Source: Parvibaculum sedimenti (lineage in GTDB: Bacteria; Pseudomonadota; Alphaproteobacteria; Parvibaculales; Parvibaculaceae). From it: DNA of 64,000 nucleotides. Below the pieces are notes generated by a model. The model was not told where the DNA came from, searched no databases, and saw only the letters and a list, made by a program, of their open reading frames with translations. Numbering within the stretch: position 1 is the first letter of the stretch; every line of letters begins with the position of its first letter. Positions 38,299 to 47,837 of this stretch are shown here, one piece after another. The position numbers were made by a program, and so were the translations under genes. Location: assembly GCF_009184905.1 (NCBI RefSeq), contig NZ_WESC01000002.1:124001-188000 (forward strand). The letters are read 5' to 3'.

Positions 38299-39588
38299 GT
38301 GAGCATTGTGAAAATCGACGCAGACCGGAACAGCGTTGCCGCCATCATGACGGAGATGGGCAAGCATGCCCGCGCCGCCGCCGAAAAGCTCAGCATGGCG
38401 CCGACCAAGCAGAAGGATGCGGGCCTCATCGGCGCCGCCATGGTCATCCGCGCCAATGTCGACGACATCCTCGCGGCCAATGCGAAGGATCTCGCCGCCG
38501 CGAAGGAGAAGGGTCTTTCCGGCGCGATGCTCGATCGCCTGCTGCTTGATGAGAAGCGCATCGAAGCCATGGCCAAGGGGCTTGAGGATATCGCCGCCCT
38601 GCCCGATCCCGTTGGCTCGAAGATCGCCGAATGGGACCGTCCGAACGGCCTCCACATCGAGCGCATCCGTGTGCCGCTCGGCGTCATCGGCATCATCTAT
38701 GAAAGCCGCCCCAATGTGACGGCGGACGCGGGCGCGCTTTGCCTCAAGTCGGGCAATGCCGCGATCCTGCGCGGCGGCTCGGAGAGCAGCCATTCGAGCC
38801 GCATCATCCATGAATCGCTCGTCGAAGGCTTCATGGCCGCCAACCTGCCCGAACATGCGATCCAACTCGTTCCGACGACAGATCGCGCCGCTGTCGGCGA
38901 AATGCTGGCAGGCCTCAATGGCAATATCGACGTCATCGTGCCCCGCGGCGGCAAGAGCCTTGTCGCCCGCGTGCAGGCGGAGGCGCGTGTGCCTGTCTTC
39001 GCCCATCTTGAAGGCATCTGCCACGTCTATGTGGACAAGGACGCCGACCTCGAAATGGCGCGCAAGATCGTGATGAACGCGAAACTGCGGCGCACCGGCG
39101 TTTGCGGTTCGGCGGAAACGCTGCTCGTCGATGAAGCCTGCGCCGCGACGCATCTTCCCGTTCTGGTGAAAGACCTCATCGACGCGGGCTGCGAAGTGCG
39201 CGGCGACGAGCGCACCCGCGCGGTCGACGCCCGGGTGAAGCCAGCGACCGAAGCCGACTGGAGCACCGAATATCTCGACGCGATCATTTCCGTCCGCGTC
39301 GTGAACGGCATCGAGGAAGCCATGCGCCACATCGCGCACTATGGCTCGCACCATACGGAGTCGATCGTCACCGCGAACCAGAAGACTGCCGATCGCTTCC
39401 TCGCCACTGTGGACAGCGCCATCGTGCTTCACAACGCCTCGACGCAATTCGCCGATGGCGGCGAATTCGGCATGGGCGCGGAAATCGGCATCGCCACCGG
39501 CAAGTTCCATGCGCGCGGGCCCGTCGGCGTCGAGCAGCTGACGAGCTTCAAATATGTGGTGCGCGGCACCGGCCAGATCAGGCCGTGA
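38299..39588 (+). CDS. proA: Glutamate-5-semialdehyde dehydrogenase
   Basis: Second step of proline synthesis: NADPH-dependent reduction of glutamyl-5-phosphate. 429 residues with the aldehyde-dehydrogenase fold. The segment [21 protein letters not shown] and the catalytic Cys region [16 protein letters not shown] are diagnostic, as is the ending [20 protein letters not shown]. Start is GTG at 38299; an ATG at 38347 is the alternative but would remove part of the first helix. proB lies 107 bases upstream, and nadD follows by 16 bases. Confidence 0.95.
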   Translation: MSIVKIDADRNSVAAIMTEMGKHARAAAEKLSMAPTKQKDAGLIGAAMVIRANVDDILAANAKDLAAAKEKGLSGAMLDRLLLDEKRIEAMAKGLEDIAALPDPVGSKIAEWDRPNGLHIERIRVPLGVIGIIYESRPNVTADAGALCLKSGNAAILRGGSESSHSSRIIHESLVEGFMAANLPEHAIQLVPTTDRAAVGEMLAGLNGNIDVIVPRGGKSLVARVQAEARVPVFAHLEGICHVYVDKDADLEMARKIVMNAKLRRTGVCGSAETLLVDEACAATHLPVLVKDLIDAGCEVRGDERTRAVDARVKPATEADWSTEYLDAIISVRVVNGIEEAMRHIAHYGSHHTESIVTANQKTADRFLATVDSAIVLHNASTQFADGGEFGMGAEIGIATGKFHARGPVGVEQLTSFKYVVRGTGQIRP

Positions 39589-39604
39589 CGGGCGGGCGCC
39601 TCTC

Positions 39605-40213
39605 ATGAAACGCAACGAAGCGCTGGCACCGGGCATGACGGTCGGGTTGCTCGGCGGCTCGTTCAATCCCGCGCATGAAGGCCATCTGCACCTCACGCGC
39701 ATGTGCCTGAGGGCGCTCGCGCTTGACCGCATCTGGTGGCTCGTTTCGCCCCAAAACCCGCTCAAAAGCGCATCCGGCATGGCGCCGCAGGCGGCCCGCG
39801 TGAAGGCGGCGGAAGAACTCGTCGCAAAGTCGGGCGAACCGGGCATCGTCGTCACGGACATTGAAACACGGCTCCGTACGCGTTTCACCATCGACACCGT
39901 GCGCGCGCTGAAGGCACGCCACCACGATATCCGTTTCGTCTGGCTGATGGGCGCCGACAATCTGTTGCAACTTCCGCGCTGGGCGAAATGGCGCGAGCTC
40001 ACCCGCGAAGTCCCGATAGCCGTCTATCCGCGGCCCGATTTCACGTTGAAGGCGCGGCTTTCGCCCGCCGCGACGATGCTGAAATCCGCAACGCTCGATC
40101 AGAGCGACGCCGCCCTTCTCGCCCACGTCGCCCCGCCCGCCCTCGTCTTTCTCGAGGGGCCTGAACATCCCGCCTCCGCGACCTCTATACGTGCAGCGCG
40201 CGGAGAGTCATAA
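39605..40213 (+). CDS. nadD: Nicotinate-nucleotide adenylyltransferase
   Basis: Adenylates nicotinate mononucleotide to deamido-NAD in NAD synthesis. 202 residues. The nucleotidyltransferase motif VGLLGGSFNPAHEGHLHL includes the (T/H)xGH-type HEGH, and WLMGADNLLQLPRWAKW and the SATSIRA box near the C-terminus (ISTR/SSTxIR class) close the family signature. The 16-base gap to proA and the downstream rsfS and rlmH make this the conserved proA-nadD-rsfS-rlmH order. The ATG at 39605 was preferred over a longer open frame. Confidence 0.94.
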   Translation: MKRNEALAPGMTVGLLGGSFNPAHEGHLHLTRMCLRALALDRIWWLVSPQNPLKSASGMAPQAARVKAAEELVAKSGEPGIVVTDIETRLRTRFTIDTVRALKARHHDIRFVWLMGADNLLQLPRWAKWRELTREVPIAVYPRPDFTLKARLSPAATMLKSATLDQSDAALLAHVAPPALVFLEGPEHPASATSIRAARGES

Positions 40214-40331
40214 AGGCGTTCGATTCAACGGATAGATTGAACTCGGAGCGTCCCGCCCCTAATCTTGGGGTAGCCGAATCCGCTTCGGCGGTCGGCTTCG
40301 ATCCTCGAGTCAGGACAGAAGGAGCCATTAC

Positions 40332-41018
40332 CTGAGCAGCCCCAAGAAGGACCCCAAGGTCCAGCGCAAGCCCGCAAGCGCGTCGAAGGCAGCCGCCAAG
40401 ACCACGAAGCGGCCCGCAACCAAGACGGCAGCGACGGCAAAGAAAACCGCCTCGGCACCGAAGAAGGAAGCGGCCCCCAGGAAGACCGCTGCTCCGAAGA
40501 AAGCGGTAACGCCGAAGAAGGCAACGGCGCCGAAGGCAAAGGCCGCAGAAAAGGCTCCGGCAAAAAAGCCCGCCGCCAAAAAGGCGGCAGCCACGAAAGT
40601 AGCGGCCCCAAAAGCCGCGACGAAAAAACCCACCGCGAAAAAGGCCTCAAAAAAGACCGATGCCGCGCAGTCGAAGGCTGCCGCCCACCTCGCAATGGTT
40701 CTCAAGAGCCTCGATGAGGACAAAGCCGCGGATATCGTTTCCATCGACCTCGCCGGGAAGACTCCGATCGCCGACTACATGGTCGTCGCGAGCGGCACGT
40801 CGGCGCGTCATGTGGCTGCCGTCGCCGAGCATCTCATTCGCCGCCTGAAGGAAGGCGGCTATGGCGCGGCGCATGTCGAAGGCCTGCGGCAGGGCGACTG
40901 GGTGCTCATCGACAGCGGAGACGTGTTGATCCACATCTTCCGCCCCGAGGTACGCGACTTCTACAAGCTGGAAAAAATGTGGTCGGCCAACATTCCGGCC
41001 GAACAAGCCGCCGTCTAA
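40332..41018 (+). CDS. rsfS: Ribosome silencing factor with a Lys/Ala-rich N-terminal extension; start codon uncertain
   Basis: The C-terminal 110 residues are RsfS, which binds L14 and blocks subunit joining (DIVSIDLAGKTPIADYMVVA, GTSARHVAAVAEHL, GDWVLIDSGDVLIHIF). The only ATG in this frame is at 40695, and using it would cut off the first helix of the domain. Upstream, the frame stays open to 40260 and encodes about 120 residues of Lys/Ala/Pro repeats (PKKATAPKAK, KKPAAKKAAA), like histone-H1-type tails. No ATG, GTG or TTG lies in this extension. A CTG at 40332 has GAAGGAG seven bases upstream and is my preferred start (228 residues). A function in nucleic-acid or ribosome binding for the tail is inference. 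Confidence 0.7.
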   Translation: MSSPKKDPKVQRKPASASKAAAKTTKRPATKTAATAKKTASAPKKEAAPRKTAAPKKAVTPKKATAPKAKAAEKAPAKKPAAKKAAATKVAAPKAATKKPTAKKASKKTDAAQSKAAAHLAMVLKSLDEDKAADIVSIDLAGKTPIADYMVVASGTSARHVAAVAEHLIRRLKEGGYGAAHVEGLRQGDWVLIDSGDVLIHIFRPEVRDFYKLEKMWSANIPAEQAAV

Positions 41019-41102
41019 AGGCGGCCCGCATTTCCGGCTACTGCGCGACAAGGCACAGCGGACAACCGCTGTGCCGCTTGCGCGCCCGATGAAAGGCCCC
41101 TC

Positions 41103-41585
41103 ATGCGCATCGACATCTGCGCCGTCGGCAAGCTTCGCGCCGGACCCGAGAAAGCGCTTCTCGATGATTATGTCTCTCGCACTGAAGCCGCCGGTCGCGG
41201 TATCGGCATAACCGCGCTCAATCTGAAAGAGGTCGAGGAAAAGCGCCGGCTCGAACCAGCGCCCCTCAAGGAGAGTGAAGCGGCGCTGCTGCGCGCGGCG
41301 CTCCCTCGCGGCGCCATTCTCGTGGCGCTGGACGAGCGCGGCCGCGCCGAGCCGAGCGAAGCCTTTGCCAAGCGCCTCGGCCGGTGGCGGGACGAAGGGC
41401 AATCCGACATCGCCTTCATCATCGGTGGCGCGGCGGGCCTCGCGCCGGCGTTGCGCGAGGAAGCTGCCCATGTCCTCGCCTTCGGCCCCATGACCTGGCC
41501 GCACATGCTCGTGCGCGTGATGCTGGCCGAGCAGATCTACCGCGCCGTGACCATCCTCGCCGGACATCCCTATCATCGCGCCTGA
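41103..41585 (+). CDS. rlmH: 23S rRNA pseudouridine-1915 N3-methyltransferase
   Basis: A 160-residue SPOUT methyltransferase acting on helix 69 of 23S rRNA in assembled ribosomes. The SAM-binding knot motifs [10 protein letters not shown] and [20 protein letters not shown] are clear, and the protein ends GHPYHRA, the conserved C-terminus carrying substrate-contacting Tyr/His/Arg. The N-terminus [17 protein letters not shown] is canonical. It lies directly downstream of rsfS, its usual neighbour, and upstream of the iPGM-like gene. Confidence 0.95.
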   Translation: MRIDICAVGKLRAGPEKALLDDYVSRTEAAGRGIGITALNLKEVEEKRRLEPAPLKESEAALLRAALPRGAILVALDERGRAEPSEAFAKRLGRWRDEGQSDIAFIIGGAAGLAPALREEAAHVLAFGPMTWPHMLVRVMLAEQIYRAVTILAGHPYHRA

Positions 41586-41732
41586 TCGCCAGACTGCAGT
41601 GCGCACGGAATGATCAATATGACTGCGATGGCGCATCGTGGTCATGGACAGGATTCACACCTTGGAATAGTTTCAGTTGTACTGCGTGGCGAACATGCAG
41701 ACATTGAGTCGGGGCTGATTAATTCAAGAACT

Positions 41733-43286
41733 ATGAGCGGATTTGTCGGCGTCAGACCTCTGGTACTCGTCCTTCTGGACGGCTGGGGCATTCGCGCGGA
41801 GCGCGAGGGAAATGCGCTTGCGATGGCGCGTACGCCGATCTATGACCGATTGGCCGCCGCTTCCGCGCAGACGCTTCTTTCCGCTTCGGGCGAGGATGTG
41901 GGCCTCGCGCCTGGAAAGCCCGGCAACGCCAAGGCGGGCTATCTGACGCTCGGCGCGGGCCGCCCGGTGGAACAATCGATCCTCCGCATCAACCGCGCCA
42001 TTCAGCAGGACGATGCCCGCGCCATCAGCACCAATCCCGCGCTCACCAGGCTCATCCAGCGCGCAAGGTCGCGCGGCGGCGCTATTCATCTGATCGGCAT
42101 GGTGTCGCCGGGCGGCATCGCCGGGCATCAGCATCACCTTGCGGTTCTGGCGGCGTTGCTCAGCCATGAAGGCGTGCAGGTCTGGGTCCATGCGGTCATG
42201 GACGGGCAGGACTCGGCGCGACAGGGCGGCGTCGACTATCTTGCCGAATTTTTCGACGACATCTCGGGGGCCGAACATGCGAGCCTCGGAACCATCATGG
42301 GCCGCGCCTATGCCTTCGATGAACCGAGCGAGGGCGATCTTCTGAAATCGGCGCTGAAAGCGATCCTCACCGCGGAAGCACCGCGTACGGAATATCCAGC
42401 GGCCTATCTCAACGACGCCTACAAGAAGGGCTTTGCCGACGATCGTGTGCCCCCCGCGGTCTCCGCGAAATACAGGGGCATCCGTCAGGACGACGCGGTT
42501 CTGCTCGTCAATCTGCAGCCGGACCTCGGCCGCACGCTTATCGAAGCTCTGCTCGACGGCCCTGCTGCCGGATTGCTCTCAGGCATGGCTTCGCTTTGCG
42601 AACTCGAAGGCCGCACAAAACCGCATGTCGATCCGCTCTTCGTCCTGCCACCGGTCGCGCCGACGCTCAGTGAAACCATCGCGCGCGCCGGGTGCTCGCA
42701 GCTTCTGCTGACGGAAACCATCGCCGAAACGAACCTCTCGCTTTTCATGCGTGGCGGCATCGGCGAAATCTATGACGGCGAGACGATCGGCGTCGCCGAG
42801 AGCCCCCCCTTCGCCAAGCTCGAAAAACGCCCCGATCTCGCCTCCGCCGACCTCGTCGCCGAAGCGATCGATGCGGTGCGCAAGGGCGATCGCGATTTTG
42901 TCGGGCTGCATTTGCCGAACGTCGGCATCCTTGGGCGCACCGGGAATCTGCGTGCGACGGTTGAGGCCGCCGAAGCCATCGACAAGCATCTGGGCAGGCT
43001 CGCGGCGCAGGTCGAGAAGCGGGGCGCCGTCATGGTCGTGACGAGCGCTTTCGGCAAGGGAGAGGTCATGGTGGACCCGGCGACGGGGGCGCCCTGGCGA
43101 GGGCCGACCTCTTCACGCACCCCCTTTATCCTGAACGGCACGGAGAAACACTCCACGCTTCGCCCCGGCACGCTGGCCGATGTCGCGCCGACTCTGCTCG
43201 GCCTGATGGGCCTTGAGGTTCCGGCGGGCATGACGGGACGCTCGCTCCTTGCGGGCGCAGAACAGGCCGTCCGTGTCACGGCCTGA
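41733..43286 (+). CDS. gpmI: iPGM-fold protein lacking catalytic Ser and metal ligands (probable pseudoenzyme)
   Basis: 517 residues aligning over full length with cofactor-independent phosphoglycerate mutase, which interconverts 3- and 2-phosphoglycerate with two Mn ions and a phosphoserine. The start VLVLLDGWGIR keeps the first Asp. The GNSEVGH motif with the catalytic Ser reads GNAKAGY here (residues 64-70): Ser is Ala, His is Tyr. Elsewhere TADHGNAE is TSAFGKGE (both ligands lost), NxDMVGHTG is NVGILGRTG, the ETEKYAH motif is ETIAETN and the FRADR arginines are missing. Mutase activity is therefore unlikely. ATG at 41733 matches the family start. The 3' end overlaps the EnvC-like gene by 14 bases, the same neighbour as gpmI in E. 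coli, so a cell-wall-linked role is possible but inferred. Confidence 0.85.
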   Translation: MSGFVGVRPLVLVLLDGWGIRAEREGNALAMARTPIYDRLAAASAQTLLSASGEDVGLAPGKPGNAKAGYLTLGAGRPVEQSILRINRAIQQDDARAISTNPALTRLIQRARSRGGAIHLIGMVSPGGIAGHQHHLAVLAALLSHEGVQVWVHAVMDGQDSARQGGVDYLAEFFDDISGAEHASLGTIMGRAYAFDEPSEGDLLKSALKAILTAEAPRTEYPAAYLNDAYKKGFADDRVPPAVSAKYRGIRQDDAVLLVNLQPDLGRTLIEALLDGPAAGLLSGMASLCELEGRTKPHVDPLFVLPPVAPTLSETIARAGCSQLLLTETIAETNLSLFMRGGIGEIYDGETIGVAESPPFAKLEKRPDLASADLVAEAIDAVRKGDRDFVGLHLPNVGILGRTGNLRATVEAAEAIDKHLGRLAAQVEKRGAVMVVTSAFGKGEVMVDPATGAPWRGPTSSRTPFILNGTEKHSTLRPGTLADVAPTLLGLMGLEVPAGMTGRSLLAGAEQAVRVTA

Positions 43287-44652
43287 AACCATAGCCTCGC
43301 TCGCGCTGGCCGCAATGCTAGCCCAGACGATCACCGCGCCCTGGCTCAATCCCGCGCGGGCCGAAGTCGCGGATCCCTCGACGCTTGAAAACCTGAAGCA
43401 CGAACTCGACACCAGCGTCGAGCGCAAGAAGGCGCTTGAGGCGCAGTCGGAAGACGCCCGCAAGGAAATTGCCGAAATCCGCTCGCGCCTCATCGAAACG
43501 GCGGCGAATGTCCAGGCGCGCGAGAAGGATGTCTCGGCCTCCGAGGACCGGCTGACCGCGCTGAAGGCCGCCGAGGCGGCCCTGCTTCTCCGGCTCGAAC
43601 ATCGCCGCAGCGAGATGGCGGATCTGCTCGCAGCCCTTACCCGCCTCGACCGCCACCCCCCGCCCGCCCTCGCCGTCCGCCCCGACGACGCGCTGGGCGC
43701 GATCCGCAGCGCCATCCTGCTCGGCTCCGCAGTGCCGGAACTTCGCGCCGAAGCGCTGGCGCTGAAGGCAAAGCTCGAGGAATTGTCGCGGCTCAGAGCC
43801 AGCATCATGGCCGAGCGGAAGACCCTGGCCGATGCCCAGGCATCGCTAGAGCGCGACAGGGCGAGGCTCGAGACCCTGTTGAACAAGAAGGTCGCCCGCC
43901 AGCAGAAGCTTGTCGCAGCGGCAGAAACCGAGCAAAGCCGGGCCGAACGGCTTTCCCGTCAGGCAACCGACCTTACCGACCTGATCAGCCGGCTGGAGGC
44001 CACCGCCGCCCAGCGCATCCCCATGCCTCGACCCGACCCCGCCCGTATGAGGCCCGTGGCCACGCCCGAGCCGGTTGTCGCGGCCGGAGGGCAACCCACC
44101 TCCGCCGAGGGCGAACAGGTGGCCGCCCTGAGCCCGCCCCGCAGCGAGGGCACTTTGCCTTCATCACGCCTTTTTTCGGAGGCAAAAGGACTTGTTCGCC
44201 TGCCGGTAACCGGGCCTGTGCTAAGAGAATTTGGTGCACCCAACGGTCTTGGCGGGCGGATGCAGGGCCTCCAGATTGCAACCCGGCCCGATGCACAGGT
44301 TGTGGCGCCTTTCGACGGCAAGATCGTCTTCGCGGGCCCCTTTCGTCGCTATGGGCAACTCTTGATAATATCGGTGGGCGAGGGCTACCATGTGCTGTTG
44401 GCGGGCATGAGCAGAATCAACGGAACGGCGGGCCAGACCGTTCTTGCTGGCGAGCCCGTCGGCACCATGGGCCCGTCTCTCTCACCAGACAGTTTGGCTG
44501 AAGACGGCGGGGCAGCCGGACGGGACGGCGGCTCCGACGGAAACACGAAAGCGGGCCAAAGGCCGATGCTTTATATCGAATTCCGGAAAGATGGCGACCC
44601 GATCAATCCCCGCCCGTGGCTGATGATGAGTGACAAGAAGGCTCGTGGATAA
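43273..44652 (+). CDS. EnvC-like murein hydrolase activator with degenerate LytM domain
   Basis: About 459 residues, secreted: a short hydrophobic start (IASLALAAMLAQTITAPWL) with an Ala-rich cleavage region. Residues about 35-240 form long coiled coils (Glu/Lys/Leu-rich, with ERKKALEAQSEDARKEI). The C-terminal LytM/M23 domain (VTGPVLREFGAPNG, then VVAPFDGKIVFAGPF) lacks the zinc-binding His and Asp residues, as in E. coli EnvC, which activates amidases rather than cutting peptidoglycan. GTG at 43273 is used as start; a TTG at 43249 is possible. It is directly followed by ctpA with no gap. Confidence 0.85.
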   Translation: MSRPETIASLALAAMLAQTITAPWLNPARAEVADPSTLENLKHELDTSVERKKALEAQSEDARKEIAEIRSRLIETAANVQAREKDVSASEDRLTALKAAEAALLLRLEHRRSEMADLLAALTRLDRHPPPALAVRPDDALGAIRSAILLGSAVPELRAEALALKAKLEELSRLRASIMAERKTLADAQASLERDRARLETLLNKKVARQQKLVAAAETEQSRAERLSRQATDLTDLISRLEATAAQRIPMPRPDPARMRPVATPEPVVAAGGQPTSAEGEQVAALSPPRSEGTLPSSRLFSEAKGLVRLPVTGPVLREFGAPNGLGGRMQGLQIATRPDAQVVAPFDGKIVFAGPFRRYGQLLIISVGEGYHVLLAGMSRINGTAGQTVLAGEPVGTMGPSLSPDSLAEDGGAAGRDGGSDGNTKAGQRPMLYIEFRKDGDPINPRPWLMMSDKKARG

Positions 44653-45978
44653 ATGAACAAGTCTGTGATCGGCGGTTTTGCGATTGGCACGATCGTCTCG
44701 GCCCTCACCGTATTTGCGTTGCAGCCGGGGAACCTCAACAGCATTGCCGAAGCGGCGGATAGCGACACCTATCGCCAGCTCAATCTTTTCGGTGACGTTT
44801 TCGAACGTGTCCGCGCCGACTATGTCGAGCCGACGGACGACGCGAAACTTGTCGAATCCGCGATCAACGGCATGTTGACCTCGCTCGATCCGCATTCGAG
44901 CTACATGAACCCCAAGAGCTTCCGCGACATGCAGGTGCAGACGCGCGGCGAGTTCGGCGGTCTCGGCATTGAGGTCACCATGGAGAATGGCGTCGTGAAG
45001 GTCGTGACGCCGATCGACGAGACGCCGGCGAGTCGCGCCGGCCTTCGCCCCAATGACTACATCACCCATATCGACGGCAAGCCGATCCTTGGCATGACGC
45101 TGAGCGATGCGGTCGACAAGATGCGTGGGCCGGTCAATACCGCGGTCACGCTGACGATCGTGCGCAAGGGCGCCGACGAACCCTTCGACGTGAAGCTCAC
45201 GCGCGACATCATCACCATCAAGTCGGTGAAGTACCATCGCGAGGGTGACATCGCCTATCTGCGCATCACATCGTTCAACGAGCAGACCGGCGAACTGCTG
45301 GAAGAAGCGATCCAGACACTGAAGAAGCAGATTGGGCCTGCGAAGGTGAAGGGCTATGTCCTCGACCTGCGCAACAATCCCGGCGGCCTTCTCGAGCAGG
45401 CGATCGCCGTCAGCAGCGACTTCGTCAGCGAGGGCGAGATCGTCTCGACGCGCGGGCGCCATGCGGAAGACACGCAGCGCTACAATGCGCGGGGCGGCGA
45501 TCTGACCGGCGGCAAGCCCGTGATTGTCCTCGTCAATGGCGGCTCCGCCTCGGCGTCCGAAATTGTCGCGGGCGCGCTGCAGGATCATCGCCGCGCGGTG
45601 ATCCTCGGCACACGCTCCTTCGGCAAGGGTTCCGTGCAGACCATCATTCCGCTCGGCTCGGACGGCGCGCTGCGCCTGACCACGGCGCGCTACTTCACGC
45701 CTTCGGGACATTCGATCCAGGCCAAGGGCATCGTGCCGGATATTCAGGTTGAGCAGAACACCGACCCTAAGCTGAAGAAGCGCACGCTCGTCACCGGCGA
45801 AGCCGAGCTCCCCGGCCACCTTGCCGCCGAAGACGGCGCCAAGGAAATCGCAGGCTCGGATTCCTTCGTGCCCACCGACAAGAAGGATGACAAGCAGCTT
45901 CTCTATGCGATCGACCTGCTGAATGGCGTCCGCAAGGATGCCGCTTTCAAGAGCGCGTCCTCGGCGAGCGCAAACTGA
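44653..45978 (+). CDS. ctpA: Carboxy-terminal processing protease, S41 family
   Basis: A 441-residue periplasmic serine protease. The N-terminal signal anchor is followed by a PDZ domain (about 90-170; GGLGIEVTMENGVVKVV, AGLRPNDYITHIDGKPI) and the S41 protease domain with the Ser/Lys dyad: VLVNGGSASASEIVAGAL (Ser) and GTRSFGKGSVQTI (Lys). These enzymes trim lipoproteins and peptidoglycan enzymes. The ATG follows the EnvC-like stop directly, so both are translated together; the next gene is a polysaccharide-deacetylase-like protein. Confidence 0.94.
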   Translation: MNKSVIGGFAIGTIVSALTVFALQPGNLNSIAEAADSDTYRQLNLFGDVFERVRADYVEPTDDAKLVESAINGMLTSLDPHSSYMNPKSFRDMQVQTRGEFGGLGIEVTMENGVVKVVTPIDETPASRAGLRPNDYITHIDGKPILGMTLSDAVDKMRGPVNTAVTLTIVRKGADEPFDVKLTRDIITIKSVKYHREGDIAYLRITSFNEQTGELLEEAIQTLKKQIGPAKVKGYVLDLRNNPGGLLEQAIAVSSDFVSEGEIVSTRGRHAEDTQRYNARGGDLTGGKPVIVLVNGGSASASEIVAGALQDHRRAVILGTRSFGKGSVQTIIPLGSDGALRLTTARYFTPSGHSIQAKGIVPDIQVEQNTDPKLKKRTLVTGEAELPGHLAAEDGAKEIAGSDSFVPTDKKDDKQLLYAIDLLNGVRKDAAFKSASSASAN

Positions 45979-46078
45979 CGGGACGCGAGCTGAGCGAGTA
46001 AAGGGCACCAGGGGGGCGAAGGCGTGATGGCGTCGGCTGAGACACGGCTCGGGCAGGCCATGCAGCAGGACATCCGCA

Positions 46079-47302
46079 ATGCCGCGTGATGCGTTGTCTG
46101 CCATGAATGCGGACGAGCCACGCCGCCCGGGGCTGCTCGCCATCGCGACGATCGTCGTCGCGCTTGTCTATGGCGGCACGTTGGGCTGGCTGCTCCTCTC
46201 CGACAACAGGCTCGCGGGTGAGCCGGTGGTGCGCCTCGCCGTCGCGCCTGAGCCGGCGCCGCCGCCCGCAACGCCTGCCGAGCTTCGCCCCGGCAACCCC
46301 GATGAAGAGCCGACCACGCCGAAGCCAACGACGACGCTCCCGGACACCGACCAGCCGAGCGCCGACGAGCAGGCCCTTCTTGAAGCCGCCAAGCGCGTCG
46401 AGCAGGGCGACGAGGCCGCGCCGGCCGACGGCGTCAGGATCGTCGGCGCCGAATCGACCTCAAGCGACGACACCGCGCCCACAGCCGATACCATCGGACC
46501 GCTCCGGCACGTGCCAGATCCCGCGCTCGTCGCCAATAGCGCGCAGGGGCCGTTGCCGGTCATCGCCAAGGACGGACGGCAGGCATGGAAAGTCTATGCG
46601 CGTCCGCTCCCGAAAGGCCTGGCCGAAGGCCCCCGCGTCGCCATCGTGGTCAGCGGCATGGGCATCAGCGAGAGCGCGACGGCCCATGCAATCGAGACCC
46701 TGCCGCCGGAGGTGACACTCTCCTTTGCGCCCTATGGAGCGAAGCTTCAGGACTGGATCGACAAGGCGCGCGCGGCTGGCCACGAGGTTCTGCTCGAACT
46801 GCCAATGGAGCCCTTCGGCTATCCGCAGAATGATCCGGGGCCCTATACGCTGCTCACCAATCTGCAGCCACCCGAAAATATTTCGCGCCTCGAGTGGCAG
46901 ATGAGCCGCTTCACCGGCTATGCAGGCGTCATGAACTATCAGGGCGCGCGCTTCACGAGCACGGCGGCCGCCCTTTCTCCCATCCTCTCCGCCCTCAAGG
47001 GGCGCGGCCTGATGTATGTCGACAATGGCACCTCGCAGCGCAGCCTCGTGCCGAAGCTCGGTGGCGAAATCGGTCTGCCCGTCGCTCAAGGTACGCGCAT
47101 GGTCGATCCAGTGCAGAACCCCGACGTGGTCAAGCAGTCGCTCTCCATGCTCGAGGACGGCGCGAAGCAATCCGGCCTCGCGGTCGGCATCGCATCGGCC
47201 TTCCCCGTCACCGTCGATGAAGTGGCGCATTGGGCAAAAGGACTGAAGGCCAAGGGCGTCGTGCTGGTTCCCGTGACGGCGACCGTCGGCGGACCCAAAT
47301 AA
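46079..47302 (+). CDS. Divergent polysaccharide deacetylase (YibQ/DUF610 family)
   Basis: A 407-residue protein with one N-terminal membrane segment ([21 protein letters not shown]) and a Pro/Glu-rich linker (about 45-130). The deacetylase-like barrel begins [20 protein letters not shown], where the usual catalytic Asp (D in DDxG) is Ser, and contains [14 protein letters not shown] and the ending [12 protein letters not shown]. In E. coli the yibQ gene lies in the same operon as gpmI and envC. The enzymatic activity of this family is not established. RppH follows by 16 bases in the same direction. Confidence 0.88.
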   Translation: MPRDALSAMNADEPRRPGLLAIATIVVALVYGGTLGWLLLSDNRLAGEPVVRLAVAPEPAPPPATPAELRPGNPDEEPTTPKPTTTLPDTDQPSADEQALLEAAKRVEQGDEAAPADGVRIVGAESTSSDDTAPTADTIGPLRHVPDPALVANSAQGPLPVIAKDGRQAWKVYARPLPKGLAEGPRVAIVVSGMGISESATAHAIETLPPEVTLSFAPYGAKLQDWIDKARAAGHEVLLELPMEPFGYPQNDPGPYTLLTNLQPPENISRLEWQMSRFTGYAGVMNYQGARFTSTAAALSPILSALKGRGLMYVDNGTSQRSLVPKLGGEIGLPVAQGTRMVDPVQNPDVVKQSLSMLEDGAKQSGLAVGIASAFPVTVDEVAHWAKGLKAKGVVLVPVTATVGGPK

Positions 47303-47318
47303 CGGGAGTGAGAGTGAA

Positions 47319-47837
47319 ATGGTGAAGCGCGACGAGCGGAAGACCGTCGATCCCGAGAGTCTTCCCTATCGGCCCTGTGTCGGCATCATGCTCATCAACA
47401 AGGATGGCCTCGTCTGGGCGGGCAACCGCATCCAGGAAGTCGACACGGGCTCGCCCCTCACCTGGCAGATGCCGCAGGGCGGCGTCGACAAGGGAGAGGA
47501 GCCGCGCGACGCAGCCCTCCGCGAGCTGAAGGAAGAGACCGGCGTCGACAATGCCGAGATCATCGGCGAAACCTCGGACTGGCTCACCTACGACCTGCCG
47601 CCCCATCTCATCGGCCACGCGCTTAAAGGCAAATATCGCGGCCAGAAGCAGAAATGGTATGCGATGCGCTATCTGGGCCGCGATGAGGATTTCGACCTCA
47701 CCGCCGATGCACATCAGGAGTTCAGCGAGTGGGCCTGGGTGCCGGTGAGCGAGCTCGTCGAACTGATCGTCCCCTTCAAGCGCGGCGTCTATGAACAGAT
47801 CGTCCGCGAACTCGGGCCGCTCGCAAAACCTCTCTAG
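47319..47837 (+). CDS. rppH: RNA pyrophosphohydrolase
   Basis: A 172-residue Nudix hydrolase that removes pyrophosphate from 5' ends of RNA and starts mRNA decay. The Nudix box [22 protein letters not shown] is complete, including the REL-EE metal-binding Glu residues. The N-terminus [19 protein letters not shown] and the [16 protein letters not shown] region match RppH of alphaproteobacteria. The 3' end overlaps the convergent gene by four bases (47834-47837). It probably belongs to the operon of the cell-wall cluster by position alone. Confidence 0.93.
   Translation: MVKRDERKTVDPESLPYRPCVGIMLINKDGLVWAGNRIQEVDTGSPLTWQMPQGGVDKGEEPRDAALRELKEETGVDNAEIIGETSDWLTYDLPPHLIGHALKGKYRGQKQKWYAMRYLGRDEDFDLTADAHQEFSEWAWVPVSELVELIVPFKRGVYEQIVRELGPLAKPL

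Noticed and set aside
42500-43286. Calling the iPGM-like gene a pseudogene
   Set aside because: The frame is full length, without stops or shifts, with normal codon use and conserved neighbours; loss of the active site only suggests a changed role.
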